Position numbers and translations under genes: made by a program
The notes under the pieces: model-generated
What the model saw: the letters and a program-made list of their open reading frames with translations, nothing else
Told to the model about the DNA's origin: nothing
Database searches by the model: none
Shown here: piece by piece, positions 49,081 through 57,643 of the stretch
Position numbering within the stretch: the stretch's first letter is position 1
How the letters are laid out: each line of letters opens with the position of its first letter
Assembly (NCBI GenBank): GCA_016219545.1
Contig: JACRMH010000048.1
Location: 62,001-126,000 of the forward strand
Origin: Chloroflexota bacterium
GTDB taxonomy: Bacteria; Chloroflexota; Anaerolineae; Anaerolineales; Villigracilaceae
Direction: 5' to 3'
DNA: 64,000 bases

Positions 49081-50658
49081 ATGTCACCACAAAAATCTCG
49101 AACACCACGAATACTGATACCTGTTTCCCTATTACTAATTACCATTCTTATTACTTCCTGTGCGGCTCCCACAGCCACGCCGATATCCTTCCCAACTTAT
49201 GATCCATTTATGCCGATCACGGGGAATGAGGTTGCTATAACACCAAACCCGAATGCGACGAGGCCGCCTACCCCGCCGCGCGCGCCCATATCAGTCAATT
49301 TGCCGAATCCCAATATAGCGGGGCAATTCGTCAGCACACCCACACCCGATGCAAGGCACGCCCTGCCAGCCGTGCGCCAGGAAGCGGAACAGTATGTCGT
49401 CCAAGCCGGGGATACACTTGGCAGCATCGCTCAAAGATATGGCATCAGCCTTGACACTTTAATGCTAGCCAACAGTACCGCCGACCCGAATCTGCTGAGT
49501 GTGGGAATGACTTTAACCATCCCTGCACCGAATCCCGCAGATGTCGGAACAGCTTTCAAGGTCATCCCTGATTCGGAATTGGTCAATGGCCCGGCGGCCA
49601 TCCTCTTTGATGTCAATGACTTTATACAGGGTCAAAACGGGTATCTCGTCAATTACACAGAAGATGTGAATGGCATATTCATGTCTGCTGATGAGATCGT
49701 TTCGTTTGTGGCCACCAACTATTCAGTTAACCCGCGTTTGCTTCTGGCAGTGCTCGAATATCAAAGCGGATGGGTCACCAACCCCGTACCATCCAACACT
49801 TCCTACCCGATCGGCATACAGGACGAATTCCATTACGGTTTATATCGTCAGCTCACCTGGGCGGCGGATACTCTAAATCGCGGGTTTTATCTTTGGAATG
49901 CAAATGCGATCTCAACCTGGGTTTTGAAGGATGGCACCGTTGTTCCTGTTGACCCAACCATCAATGCCGGGACAGCCGCTGTTCAATATTTCTTCGCCCA
50001 ATTGGATGACCGCGCAACATGGGAAAAGGACGTCGATGGCACAGGTCTGCTTCTGACCTATTATGTTTTCTTTGGCAACCCATTCAACTTTGCAATTGAG
50101 CCGCTCGTCTCATCAAACACGCAACCTCCGTTTATCCTTCCCTTTGAGACTGGTGACATCTGGTACTACACTGGCGGTCCGCATGGCGGCTGGGATTCAG
50201 GTTCTGCATGGGCTGCGCTGGACTTCGCTCCGCCCGGCGAACTGGGATGCGCAACATCTCCACAATGGGTTACATCCATCGCAAGCGGATTGGTAGTGCG
50301 TTCCTCCAATGGCGCAGTTATGGTTGACCTTGATAATGACGGCTACGAACAAACCGGCTGGACGATCCTTTTCATGCACATTGCAGCGGAAGGTCGCGTT
50401 CAAGTTGGCGAGTATGTTTTTGCTGGCGAACACATCGGCCACGCTTCTTGTGAAGGCGGCGTATCAAATGCCACCCATGTTCATATCGCCAGAAAATTTA
50501 ATGGGGTGTGGATTTCCGCGGACGGTCCGATCCCATTTAACTTGCAAGGCTGGATATCTTCCGGGACCGGGCGGGAATATGACGGATTTATAACCAACGG
50601 CTCGCGCACCATCGAGGCCTTGAACAGCGCCAATGATGAAAACCAGATCACACGCTAA
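49081..50658 (+). CDS. LysM/M23 peptidase lipoprotein, paralogue 1
   Basis: 525 residues. Lipobox LITSC (Cys ~27), a Pro/Thr-rich linker, one LysM domain (about 102-147, YVVQAGDTLGSIAQRYG) for peptidoglycan binding, and a helical domain (~155-345) with NPRLLLAVLEYQSGW. The M23-like domain has YYTGGPHGGW (His ~367), ALDFAP (Asp ~380) and THVHIARK (His 466/468). His and Asp 13 residues apart, plus HxH, match the LasA/beta-lytic (M23A) zinc site, as the classical HxxxD His is an aromatic residue here. VDLDNDGYEQTGW is a Ca-loop-like stretch. Likely a cell-wall endopeptidase. First of three tandem copies. Confidence 0.88.
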   Translation: MSPQKSRTPRILIPVSLLLITILITSCAAPTATPISFPTYDPFMPITGNEVAITPNPNATRPPTPPRAPISVNLPNPNIAGQFVSTPTPDARHALPAVRQEAEQYVVQAGDTLGSIAQRYGISLDTLMLANSTADPNLLSVGMTLTIPAPNPADVGTAFKVIPDSELVNGPAAILFDVNDFIQGQNGYLVNYTEDVNGIFMSADEIVSFVATNYSVNPRLLLAVLEYQSGWVTNPVPSNTSYPIGIQDEFHYGLYRQLTWAADTLNRGFYLWNANAISTWVLKDGTVVPVDPTINAGTAAVQYFFAQLDDRATWEKDVDGTGLLLTYYVFFGNPFNFAIEPLVSSNTQPPFILPFETGDIWYYTGGPHGGWDSGSAWAALDFAPPGELGCATSPQWVTSIASGLVVRSSNGAVMVDLDNDGYEQTGWTILFMHIAAEGRVQVGEYVFAGEHIGHASCEGGVSNATHVHIARKFNGVWISADGPIPFNLQGWISSGTGREYDGFITNGSRTIEALNSANDENQITR

Positions 50659-50683
50659 TTCATCCAGACTTAATATAGGCAGA

Positions 50684-50689
50684 TATAAT
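50684..50689 (+). promoter_or_regulatory. TATAAT box 6 bases before a lipoprotein ATG
   Basis: AGATATAAT, then CTTCTT, then ATG at 50696. There is no ribosome-binding site. The second M23 gene therefore seems to have its own leaderless promoter although it follows gene 1 by only 37 bases. Confidence 0.55.
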
Positions 50690-50695
50690 CTTCTT

Positions 50696-52321
50696 ATGCA
50701 TCGCATCTTCGCATTGATCATTATTTTGTCATTGACACTATCTGCCTGCGGATCAGTTCCATCCATTTGGGGAGTTCCTCCCACCCCAACCTCAATCGTC
50801 CCGACTGAAGATCCGCCTCTTTTCACGCCTCTTGCTGGTTTGAACAACCCGGGCATTTTACCCACCTCAACGACCCCGCCCCCCACCGTCACTGAGACCC
50901 CAGCGATTACCACTCCTACAACCATTCTCACGGAGATCGTGAATGACCCAACAGCCGGCAACACTCCCGGTTACGACACAGCTCCATTTTTGTATTACAC
51001 TCAAAGTGGAGACATGCTGTCCGCAGTGGCAAGCCGCTTCGGGGTCGAAGAGACCGAGATCACTTCGTCCGCAGATATTAGCAAATCCACATTGATCAAT
51101 CCCGGCACGTTGCTCATCATCCCAAATCGCATCACCGAGGCAACCACACCCAATATCCAGATCATGCCCGATGCTGAGATCATCTTCTCCAAGACCGCTG
51201 TTGATTTCATCGTGAAAGATTATGTGCAGGCTCAAAAAGGGTATCTCAGCACCTTCACAGATTATCTGGGGTCAACCGGCTATATCACCGGCGACAAAGC
51301 CATTGAACGGGTCGCAATCGAAAATTCCATCAACCCGCGCTTACTGCTGGGCATTTTGGAGTTTGAAAGCCATTGGGTACGCGGCAAGCCCGTAGATGCT
51401 TTTCATAAAGAATACCCAATGGGCTTCAACGATTTTCGTTATAAAGGGATGTTCATCCAAATGGTATGGGCAGTTAATAATATGTCCATTGCCTATTATG
51501 GCTGGCGCGCAGGGACACTGACTCATTTACGATTTACAGATGGAACTACCCTTCGCCTTGACCCACGCCTGAACGCCGGCACGGTTGCCATTCAATATTT
51601 ATATTCGCTCACCCACAGCCAAACCCAATGGTCACAAATCATCAATCCTGATTCGGGATTCCCTGCTCTTTATAAGGAAATGTTCGGCGACTCATGGGCG
51701 CGTGCCGATGCAGTCAACCCGATCTTCCCTTCGGAATTAGCTCAACCCGCGCTCACCCTTCCATTTGAACCTAACACCACATGGAGTCTCACGGGCGGGC
51801 CACATAATGCCTGGGGACAACTTAGTCCCATCATCTATGGAGAGTTTCACAGTGTCTATTCCGCTATTGATTTTGCTCCTACCGCCAACCGCCCCGGCTG
51901 TGACATATCTCAAGCCTGGGTGACAGCTTCTGCCCCCGGGCTTGTTGTCCGTGCCGAAAACGGGGTTGTGATGGTTGACCTTGATGGCGACGGTTACGAA
52001 CAAACCGGTTGGAATATTCTTTACATGCATATTGATTCAAAAAATCGCGTAAAAGTCGGGACATGGCTTGAAACAAATGATCGCATCGGGCATCCATCCT
52101 GTGAAGGCGGAGTCTCCACCGGCACGCATCTCCACTTTGCGAGAAAATATAATGGAGAATGGGTCACAGCCGACGGTCCCATTCCATTCATACTCAGCGG
52201 CTGGCGGGTTGTGGCTGGCACCAAGGCCTATCAAGGTAAACTTGTTCGAGGCGACCAGATTGTCACCGCCGACCCAAATGGTCAGAGCATTTCACACATT
52301 ATTCGAAATAAAGATGAATAA
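50696..52321 (+). CDS. LysM/M23 peptidase lipoprotein, paralogue 2
   Basis: 541 residues, same plan as the preceding gene: lipobox SLTLSAC (Cys ~18), long Thr/Pro linker, a LysM-like module (YYTQSGDMLSAVASRFG), helical domain with NPRLLLGILEFESHW and DPRLNAGTVAIQYL, then the M23-like domain with LTGGPHNAW, AIDFAP and THLHFARK. Here the His-to-Asp distance is lengthened by nine residues (insert PIIYGEFHS), so the metal site geometry is kept by a longer loop. Start at 50696 chosen because the signal peptide begins there; upstream in-frame codons overlap gene 1. Confidence 0.88.
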   Translation: MHRIFALIIILSLTLSACGSVPSIWGVPPTPTSIVPTEDPPLFTPLAGLNNPGILPTSTTPPPTVTETPAITTPTTILTEIVNDPTAGNTPGYDTAPFLYYTQSGDMLSAVASRFGVEETEITSSADISKSTLINPGTLLIIPNRITEATTPNIQIMPDAEIIFSKTAVDFIVKDYVQAQKGYLSTFTDYLGSTGYITGDKAIERVAIENSINPRLLLGILEFESHWVRGKPVDAFHKEYPMGFNDFRYKGMFIQMVWAVNNMSIAYYGWRAGTLTHLRFTDGTTLRLDPRLNAGTVAIQYLYSLTHSQTQWSQIINPDSGFPALYKEMFGDSWARADAVNPIFPSELAQPALTLPFEPNTTWSLTGGPHNAWGQLSPIIYGEFHSVYSAIDFAPTANRPGCDISQAWVTASAPGLVVRAENGVVMVDLDGDGYEQTGWNILYMHIDSKNRVKVGTWLETNDRIGHPSCEGGVSTGTHLHFARKYNGEWVTADGPIPFILSGWRVVAGTKAYQGKLVRGDQIVTADPNGQSISHIIRNKDE

Positions 52322-53903
52322 CTTAATCCGTTCAAGTAATGATCGCCATGAATTTAATCACCAGAAAAACGAAGTAAACCAAAAAAATATTCTTACAAAC
52401 TTCGTGTCACTTTGCGTTTCTCGATGTAAGTATTATTTCATAATAATTTTAACCGTCGCACTCGTCACCTCGTCCTGCGATATGGGAACTTCATACGCAT
52501 ACATCGCAGTTACTCCAACTATTCAATCGGGAAACTCGCCCCTCCCTGGGATCACCCCGACTCCTTTGCCCACCCGCACAACATTTTTCCCCGGTCAATT
52601 GGTGGATTACACCGCCCAGTCCGGCGATACTCTCCCTACCCTTGCAAAACGATTTAACACGACGGTGGCAGAAATCATGCAGGCAAATATTCAGATACCA
52701 AACGATGCAACCACCATGCCCCCGGGTATGCCCATGCAGATCCCGATATATTACAGTGCATTATGGGCTAGTCCATTCAAGATCATCCCCGACCACGCCT
52801 TCGTCAACAGTCCTACGACTATCGGATTTAATACCGCCGCCTTTGTTGCCACTCAATCTGGCTGGCTGAAAGATTATCGTGTTTACGCCAGCGGTGAATG
52901 GCGTTCGGGCGCTGAAATGGTGGATTACGTGGCCACCAATTACAGCATCAATCCACGCCTCCTGCTTGCCATCCTTGAGTATCAAAGCGGTGCTCTCACC
53001 CGATCTGTTATTCCAGAAAAAAAGATGATTCTGGGTTTTAAACAATTATTCTATGATGCACCATATCTCCAACTCGTAATTGCCGCTAACGAACTCAATG
53101 ATGGGTATTATGGCTGGCGGGCAGGCAGCCTGCTTGAATTCAAGCAAGGGAATGGTTTTCTCATTAGACCTGACCCCTGGCAGAACGCCGGGTCTGTGGC
53201 GATCCAATATTATTACTCAAGAATCTTTTCAGGAAATGAATATACGGTCGCAACCGGACCTGAGGGATTGTTCATGACTTATGAGCATTTCTTCGGTGAT
53301 CCGTGGGCGGACTCCTTTATCCTCATCCCAGGCAGTTTACAACAACCCAAACTTCGCCTGCCCTTTCCAGACAGTCAAATTTGGACATACACCGGCGGAC
53401 CTCACACAGGCTGGGGTACAGGAAATCCATTCGCGGCAATAGACTTTGCGCCTCCATCCGACAAATCCGGCTGCGCTCCAGCAAAAGCGGAGAATTTCGC
53501 AACAGCCGTGGCAGACGGGCTTGTGGTCCGTTCAAATCTCACCAGCGGACTTGCGCTTGACCTTGATAAAGACGGCGATGAGAGAACTGGCTGGGTCATT
53601 TATTACCTCCATCTCAAAGATACCCAGCGCGCCCTGCTGGGTACAGAATTGCGTGCGGGAGATTTGATCGGGTACCCATCCTGTGAAGGCGGTGACCATT
53701 CGACAGGCACTCACGTCCACATCGCACGCAAATATAATGGCGAGTGGATTCTTGCCGACAGTTCGACACCATTCAATTTGGACGGATGGATCGCGCATGG
53801 GGGAAGCCGTGCTTATGTTGGCACTCTCACCAAAGGCGCGGCACTTGTCACAGCCTGCGCATGCTCCAATGCCAACAGTTCCATTAGCTCGGGCCCACAA
53901 TAG
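52314..53903 (+). CDS. LysM/M23 peptidase lipoprotein, paralogue 3
   Basis: 529 residues from ATG 52314, which overlaps the stop of paralogue 2 by 8 bases. That start puts ~35 polar residues before the signal helix; GTG at 52404 would give a normal 24-residue lipoprotein signal (VSLCVSRCKYYFIIILTVAL then VTSSC) and may be the true start. A LysM module (YTAQSGDTLPTLAKRFN), helical domain (NPRLLLAILEYQSGA, DPWQNAGSVAIQYY), and the M23-like domain TYTGGPHTGW, AIDFAPP, THVHIARK follow. His-to-Asp spacing is 13 as in paralogue 1. The stop codon TAG is the first three bases of a MITE-like element. Confidence 0.87.
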   Translation: MNNLIRSSNDRHEFNHQKNEVNQKNILTNFVSLCVSRCKYYFIIILTVALVTSSCDMGTSYAYIAVTPTIQSGNSPLPGITPTPLPTRTTFFPGQLVDYTAQSGDTLPTLAKRFNTTVAEIMQANIQIPNDATTMPPGMPMQIPIYYSALWASPFKIIPDHAFVNSPTTIGFNTAAFVATQSGWLKDYRVYASGEWRSGAEMVDYVATNYSINPRLLLAILEYQSGALTRSVIPEKKMILGFKQLFYDAPYLQLVIAANELNDGYYGWRAGSLLEFKQGNGFLIRPDPWQNAGSVAIQYYYSRIFSGNEYTVATGPEGLFMTYEHFFGDPWADSFILIPGSLQQPKLRLPFPDSQIWTYTGGPHTGWGTGNPFAAIDFAPPSDKSGCAPAKAENFATAVADGLVVRSNLTSGLALDLDKDGDERTGWVIYYLHLKDTQRALLGTELRAGDLIGYPSCEGGDHSTGTHVHIARKYNGEWILADSSTPFNLDGWIAHGGSRAYVGTLTKGAALVTACACSNANSSISSGPQ

Positions 53904-54010
53904 GCCTCCTGCAAAAGTCAAATCGTAGAACTGTCGAAAGCGGACGTTACACAAAACATAATTTTCCGTGTAGTAGTGCGCTCTCTAGCGCACTTATGCA
54001 AGAGGTCTAA
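53901..54010. mobile_element. MITE-like element, copy 3
   Basis: 110 bases from TAGGCCTCCTGCAAAAGT to ACTTATGCAAGAGGTCTA, with inner GTGCGCTCTCTAGCGCAC. Same orientation as copy 2, reverse of copy 1. Its first three bases serve as the stop codon of the third M23 gene. Confidence 0.85.
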
Positions 54011-54014
54011 TAAA

Positions 54015-54054
54015 CAAACCTCACTGCAATTCATCATTTGCAGCGAGGTTTTAT
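54015..54054. terminator. Terminator between M23 cluster and OsmC gene
   Basis: AAACCTC-A-CTGCAA and TTGCAG-C-GAGGTTT pair over 13 bases with one mismatch around TTCATCAT, followed by TTATATAAA. Converging genes end on both sides. Confidence 0.8.
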
Positions 54055-54093
54055 ATAAATTCCATGAGGTAAAAGCAGTGCATACTGTCGTAA

Positions 54094-54552
54094 TTATTTT
54101 TGAACGTACTTGCCCTCTTTCATCAAAACCTTTCCATCATTATCAAAGATTTTATAAACCAACTGCATCGGGAACGCCTTGCTCAACATTGCCTGGGCGG
54201 GACAATACTTTTCTGCCGAAAGTTCAATCGCCCTTAACAAGGATGCTTCATCAACATCCTTTCCTGTGACAAGATACTCAATGACCGCCTGTGTAAACAC
54301 CTTCGGATGTTCTTCCGCGCGCGCGGCATGGACTTTTACCTGAAAATCGAGCACAGGTTGTTTCTTCTTCTGCAAAATGGAAATAACGTCCATAGCTGTA
54401 CAGCCGGCCAACCCAAGCGCAATGAATTCCATTGGGCGGGCGGCGCCGTTCTCACCGCCAACAGATTCATCTGAGTCCATTTTTTGAGTGAAACCGGTCT
54501 CACTTTGGCCTTCAAAAGACATCTTGCCCTTCCAGTTTAAGGTTATCTCCAC
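54094..54552 (-). CDS. OsmC/Ohr family protein
   Basis: A 152-residue OsmC-fold protein. Two reactive Cys positions of the peroxiredoxin-like family are present: GLAGCTAMDVISIL (~51) and EKYCPAQAMLSKA (~120), with the motif GARPMEFIALGLAGC. Family members reduce organic hydroperoxides using thiols. Start is GTG at 54552, six bases after GGAG; it lies 3 bases from the TlpA-like gene stop, so both form one redox operon. Confidence 0.9.
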   Translation of the reverse strand: MEITLNWKGKMSFEGQSETGFTQKMDSDESVGGENGAARPMEFIALGLAGCTAMDVISILQKKKQPVLDFQVKVHAARAEEHPKVFTQAVIEYLVTGKDVDEASLLRAIELSAEKYCPAQAMLSKAFPMQLVYKIFDNDGKVLMKEGKYVQK

Positions 54553-54555
54553 TTT

Positions 54556-55131
54556 TTACTCCGTGATTATTTTTGGCACATATTTTTCAAGGTTGCTTTT
54601 TGAGATGGCACCGATCCACATCAAACGGACTCTTCCATTCCGGTCTATCACATAAGAGCTCGGCAGGCTTGATGTGCTGAATTCACGCTCGGCCAACCAA
54701 TCTATGTCCAGCCAGATCGGGAAGGTCAATCCAAATTCGTCAACGAAGGGCTGAACAACGTCGCGTGTTTCCTCTTGATCGATTCCAATCAACACAAAAC
54801 CATCATTTTTGTATTTTTTGTAAAAAGCTTCGAGGGCTGGCATTTCCTCTTTGCACGGCGGACACCACGTGGCCCAGAGATTGACCAGCACTACACTGCC
54901 AAGGTGGTCTTTCAAGGAAACTGTATTTCCGGCGAGGTCAACAAGAGTCAGATCTGGGGCGGCAAAATCCACTTCCGCTGGAACAGCTGAAAGGTCATCA
55001 ACAGATGCGGAGGGAGGGTTGTTCTGCAGCAGAAAGAAAAGTACAACGCCAAACGCAATGAATCCAAATCCCATTAAGATCAAAGCGTATAAACGTGTTC
55101 GGGAGGGTTGAGGAGTTATAGTCATTTTCAT
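54556..55131 (-). CDS. TlpA/ResA-like membrane-anchored thioredoxin
   Basis: 191 residues: an N-terminal membrane anchor (about 14-36), then a thioredoxin-fold domain outside the membrane with FAAPDLTLVDLAGNTVSL, the redox site WATWCPPCKEEMP (~88), GIDQEETRDVVQPFVDEFG and the cis-Pro LPSSYVIDRNG. Typical of ResA/TlpA proteins, which reduce disulfides, for example in cytochrome c maturation. ATG 55131 lies two bases after AGGT; a second in-frame ATG is at 55125. It is divergent from the cNMP-NifU gene and cotranscribed with osmC. Confidence 0.9.
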   Translation of the reverse strand: MKMTITPQPSRTRLYALILMGFGFIAFGVVLFFLLQNNPPSASVDDLSAVPAEVDFAAPDLTLVDLAGNTVSLKDHLGSVVLVNLWATWCPPCKEEMPALEAFYKKYKNDGFVLIGIDQEETRDVVQPFVDEFGLTFPIWLDIDWLAEREFSTSSLPSSYVIDRNGRVRLMWIGAISKSNLEKYVPKIITE

Positions 55132-55254
55132 TTACCTATAAGCCAAAGTATAACCGAGGAAAAGTTTTGTATTAATAAGAATGGGAATAATGTCATCCAC
55201 TTTAGGATATTTGGTACTATGAACATGTCTTTGGGTTGGATAAGATGTAATTAT

Positions 55255-55989
55255 ATGTTGGAATCCTTTATCCGTATCCCGCTTTTTCAAAATCTCGAGT
55301 CAGATCAAATCTCCATACTTCGGACTCTTTTCGAGAATTATTCCTGCCCGCCAGAGACCTTGATCTTTAAACAAGGCGCTCCAGCCGTCCATTTATATTT
55401 GATCTTATCCGGGTCTGTCCAGATCCAATATAAGCCGTATGATGGACCACCCATTACACTCACTCACCTCTCGGATGGAGATATTTTCGGGTGGTCTGCC
55501 CTGGTCGGAAGCCCGCACTACACATCAAGCATTGTGAGCGAAACAGAAGTGAAAGCGGTCCGCGTTCGTGGGCTTGATCTGCGCGAACTTGTGAATGAGC
55601 ATCCCGAAACGGGGCGGATCATTTTGGACCAACTCGCGCATGGTGTTTCTTCGCGTTGGAAAAATGCAGATAAACAAGTGCAATCCATTATTAAGAACGA
55701 ACTAACCGAGCACAAGAAACAGAAGGAAACCACAAAGGAGGCACGAATGGATGCGGCAGCACAGGCTAAAGAGACGCAAATACGCGCATTGCTCGAACGC
55801 TTGAGCGCGTACGTGGAGCAATTCCACGGCGGCACTGTGGACTTTGTTTCTCTCAACGAGAACATCCTCAAAGTCCGTTTGGGCGGCGCGTGTCTTAATT
55901 GTCCCCTCCAGCCCTCCACCCTGCATGGCTGGGTGGCTGGGACTGTCCATCAGTTCTTCCCTGAAGTGAATGTTGTTGAAGAAAAATAA
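55255..55989 (+). CDS. cNMP-binding domain fused to NifU C-terminal domain
   Basis: 244 residues. Residues ~5-120 form a Crp-type cyclic-nucleotide-binding barrel (IPLFQNLESDQISILRTLF, IFKQGAPAVHLYLILSGSVQIQY, LSDGDIFGWSALVG); a charged helical linker (KNELTEHKKQKETTKEARMD) follows; the last ~75 residues are a NifU-like domain with the cluster-binding pair GACLNCPLQPSTL (Cys213/Cys216). There is no DNA-binding helix-turn-helix, so this is not a normal Crp regulator. It may control or deliver Fe-S clusters in response to a nucleotide or redox signal. Start at 55255 chosen where the barrel begins; the frame is open 49 codons upstream. Confidence 0.85.
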   Translation: MLESFIRIPLFQNLESDQISILRTLFENYSCPPETLIFKQGAPAVHLYLILSGSVQIQYKPYDGPPITLTHLSDGDIFGWSALVGSPHYTSSIVSETEVKAVRVRGLDLRELVNEHPETGRIILDQLAHGVSSRWKNADKQVQSIIKNELTEHKKQKETTKEARMDAAAQAKETQIRALLERLSAYVEQFHGGTVDFVSLNENILKVRLGGACLNCPLQPSTLHGWVAGTVHQFFPEVNVVEEK

Positions 55990-56008
55990 CTCTTCTAAAA
56001 GAAAAGTA

Positions 56009-56055
56009 TAAAAAATGAAATCCCCGCAATAATCGAGGATTTCATTTTTTATACG
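56009..56055. terminator. Bidirectional terminator
   Basis: TATAAAAAATGAAATCC and GGATTTCATTTTTTATA pair over 17 bases around a 13-base loop, between the converging NifU-fusion and LiaF-like genes. Confidence 0.9.
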
Positions 56056-56068
56056 CAAACGTTTAGGA

Positions 56069-56830
56069 TTAGCGTTTGGTGAAATATCTGAATAGCAGGT
56101 AAACGCCTGCCGCGATCAGAACACCAGCCCAAAGATAATTTGCAAATTGAAGAAGGGACGCAATACCGAGCAATCCCATCACACCGAGTACGCCGGCGGG
56201 CCAATAAGCCCAACGCATACCTGCCAGCAATGCTACAAGCAAAAAGGTCGCGGCAAGTCCAAAGAAGAAAAAGCCGGCAGTTTCAAAATTGCCAAATCTC
56301 TCTGCGGCAACCGTCACTCCGCCAAGTGTGACAAGCACGCCCGCAGGGATCAACGCCCACCAGCGTTCAGTACGGTTGCTGAGAAATACAGCAAAAAACG
56401 ATAAGCCAATACCGCCCAGGAAGATCGCGCCGCCTAAATTTTCGTATCTCTGCGCGACAACGATCATGGCGGCAAGTGCGGTTAATACACCGGCGGGGAT
56501 GAGAGCCCACCAACGCTCCATGCGGCTGGTGAAATAGACATACCAGAACGATAACCCAATACCGCCGAGGAAGACCGCACCTCCGAAATCGGAGAGTGAA
56601 TCAGGAAGCAGGATCAATGCACCAAGAGCGACCAACGTAAAGGCGGGAAATGAAGCCCACCAATGTCCGCCAAAAAGCAGGGTGAGGAAGACCAAGCCAA
56701 CAGCAAGGAATAATCCGCCCCAAAAGAGATCGGAGGCGTTTTGCAAATAACCCATTGATTGAGCTAATGCAAGTCCGCCGCCAACTAGAAGCAGAAATCC
56801 AAATACAATTCGTGGATCAAATTTTTTCAT
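56069..56830 (-). CDS. Eight-helix membrane protein with internal duplication
   Basis: 253 residues, about eight short hydrophobic helices separated by basic turns. A unit of ~35 residues is repeated: GGAVFLGGIGLSF ... MERWWALIPAGVL and GGAIFLGGIGLSF ... TERWWALIPAGVL; other parts show weaker copies (WAYWPAGVLGV). It resembles LiaI/DUF5668-type membrane proteins. Start at 56830 has AAGGAT; the upstream in-frame codons overlap the preceding gene. Third gene of an envelope-stress-like operon. Function unknown. Confidence 0.78.
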   Translation of the reverse strand: MKKFDPRIVFGFLLLVGGGLALAQSMGYLQNASDLFWGGLFLAVGLVFLTLLFGGHWWASFPAFTLVALGALILLPDSLSDFGGAVFLGGIGLSFWYVYFTSRMERWWALIPAGVLTALAAMIVVAQRYENLGGAIFLGGIGLSFFAVFLSNRTERWWALIPAGVLVTLGGVTVAAERFGNFETAGFFFFGLAATFLLVALLAGMRWAYWPAGVLGVMGLLGIASLLQFANYLWAGVLIAAGVYLLFRYFTKR

Positions 56831-56843
56831 AGCAGTATCCTTC

Positions 56844-57641
56844 TTAACGAACGCGGATGGAAGCCGCGCCCGCATCTATGGTCATATCCACTGTGTTTGC
56901 GGCGGTACCAAAATCGGGAGATTGATAGTATCCGCCATTATGCGGGAAGCGGGATTGGTCAACCTTTAAATCTGCAGCGCCAATGCTCGCGCGAATTCGG
57001 GCGGCAAGCCCTTCGGGGATGATCACTTCCAGAGAGGCCGCACCAAGATCGAGGTCGGCAGTGAAGCGTCCGCTGGAAGGCAATGTCAATTTGGTTTCGC
57101 TCGCGCCCGTATCCAAATCCAACGAAGAGATGTTCATGTCGCGCAAATCAATATCAGATTTATTTGCGCCTAAATTTAGATCCAATGCAATTGGGATGTT
57201 TGGATTGAGCGAGACGTTCCAATCCAAACTGGAGCGCGGCCCAAAGAACGGGAAGTCCATGACATCTTTTGCGGGTCTCATCTTGACCTCGAGCCTGTCT
57301 CCGCTTCGATTGGCTTTGTGATCCAGCCCGCCCATAAATGAGCCGTGCGCCAATTCGTTGGCATTCGCGCCGCTGTGAATTTTCAACTCACCTGCACCGT
57401 GATTAATTCTGAGGTCCACTGCTGTAGCTCCCTGCAGATCAATGGAGGCATTTTCTGTTTCAATCTTGCTGCGCGCAAAAACGCCAACCAGAACCCAAAC
57501 ACCAGCCAGCAGAAGAAGGAGAGGCCAAAATAGATCCATGGGCGTAGTGCCGTTTGGAAGGCGGACTCCCATTTCACCGGCAAGCATAAGGAGTCCGACA
57601 AGAAGCAGGATAAAGCCCCAAACCAATTGATTGCGTTTCAT
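56844..57641 (-). CDS. LiaF-like membrane protein with toast-rack domain
   Basis: 265 residues: two N-terminal helices (about 7-25 and 36-55, a LiaI/LiaF-type module) followed by a ~200-residue repetitive beta domain of the DUF2154/DUF4097 toast-rack type, with repeated D-L-x-x-G-A-x-x turns (VDLRINHGAGELKI, LDLNLGANKSDIDL, LDLDTGASETKLTL, MTIDAGAASIRVR). LiaF proteins inhibit the LiaRS cell-wall stress system in Firmicutes; no LiaRS genes are seen here. 2 bases after the upstream membrane gene and 13 before the next. Confidence 0.83.
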   Translation of the reverse strand: MKRNQLVWGFILLLVGLLMLAGEMGVRLPNGTTPMDLFWPLLLLLAGVWVLVGVFARSKIETENASIDLQGATAVDLRINHGAGELKIHSGANANELAHGSFMGGLDHKANRSGDRLEVKMRPAKDVMDFPFFGPRSSLDWNVSLNPNIPIALDLNLGANKSDIDLRDMNISSLDLDTGASETKLTLPSSGRFTADLDLGAASLEVIIPEGLAARIRASIGAADLKVDQSRFPHNGGYYQSPDFGTAANTVDMTIDAGAASIRVR

Positions 57642-57643
57642 GG

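Noticed and set aside
52404..53903. Treating the third M23 gene as starting only at GTG 52404
   Set aside because: It gives the better signal peptide, but the ATG at 52314 overlaps the previous gene in a way typical of coupling; left open in the feature entry.
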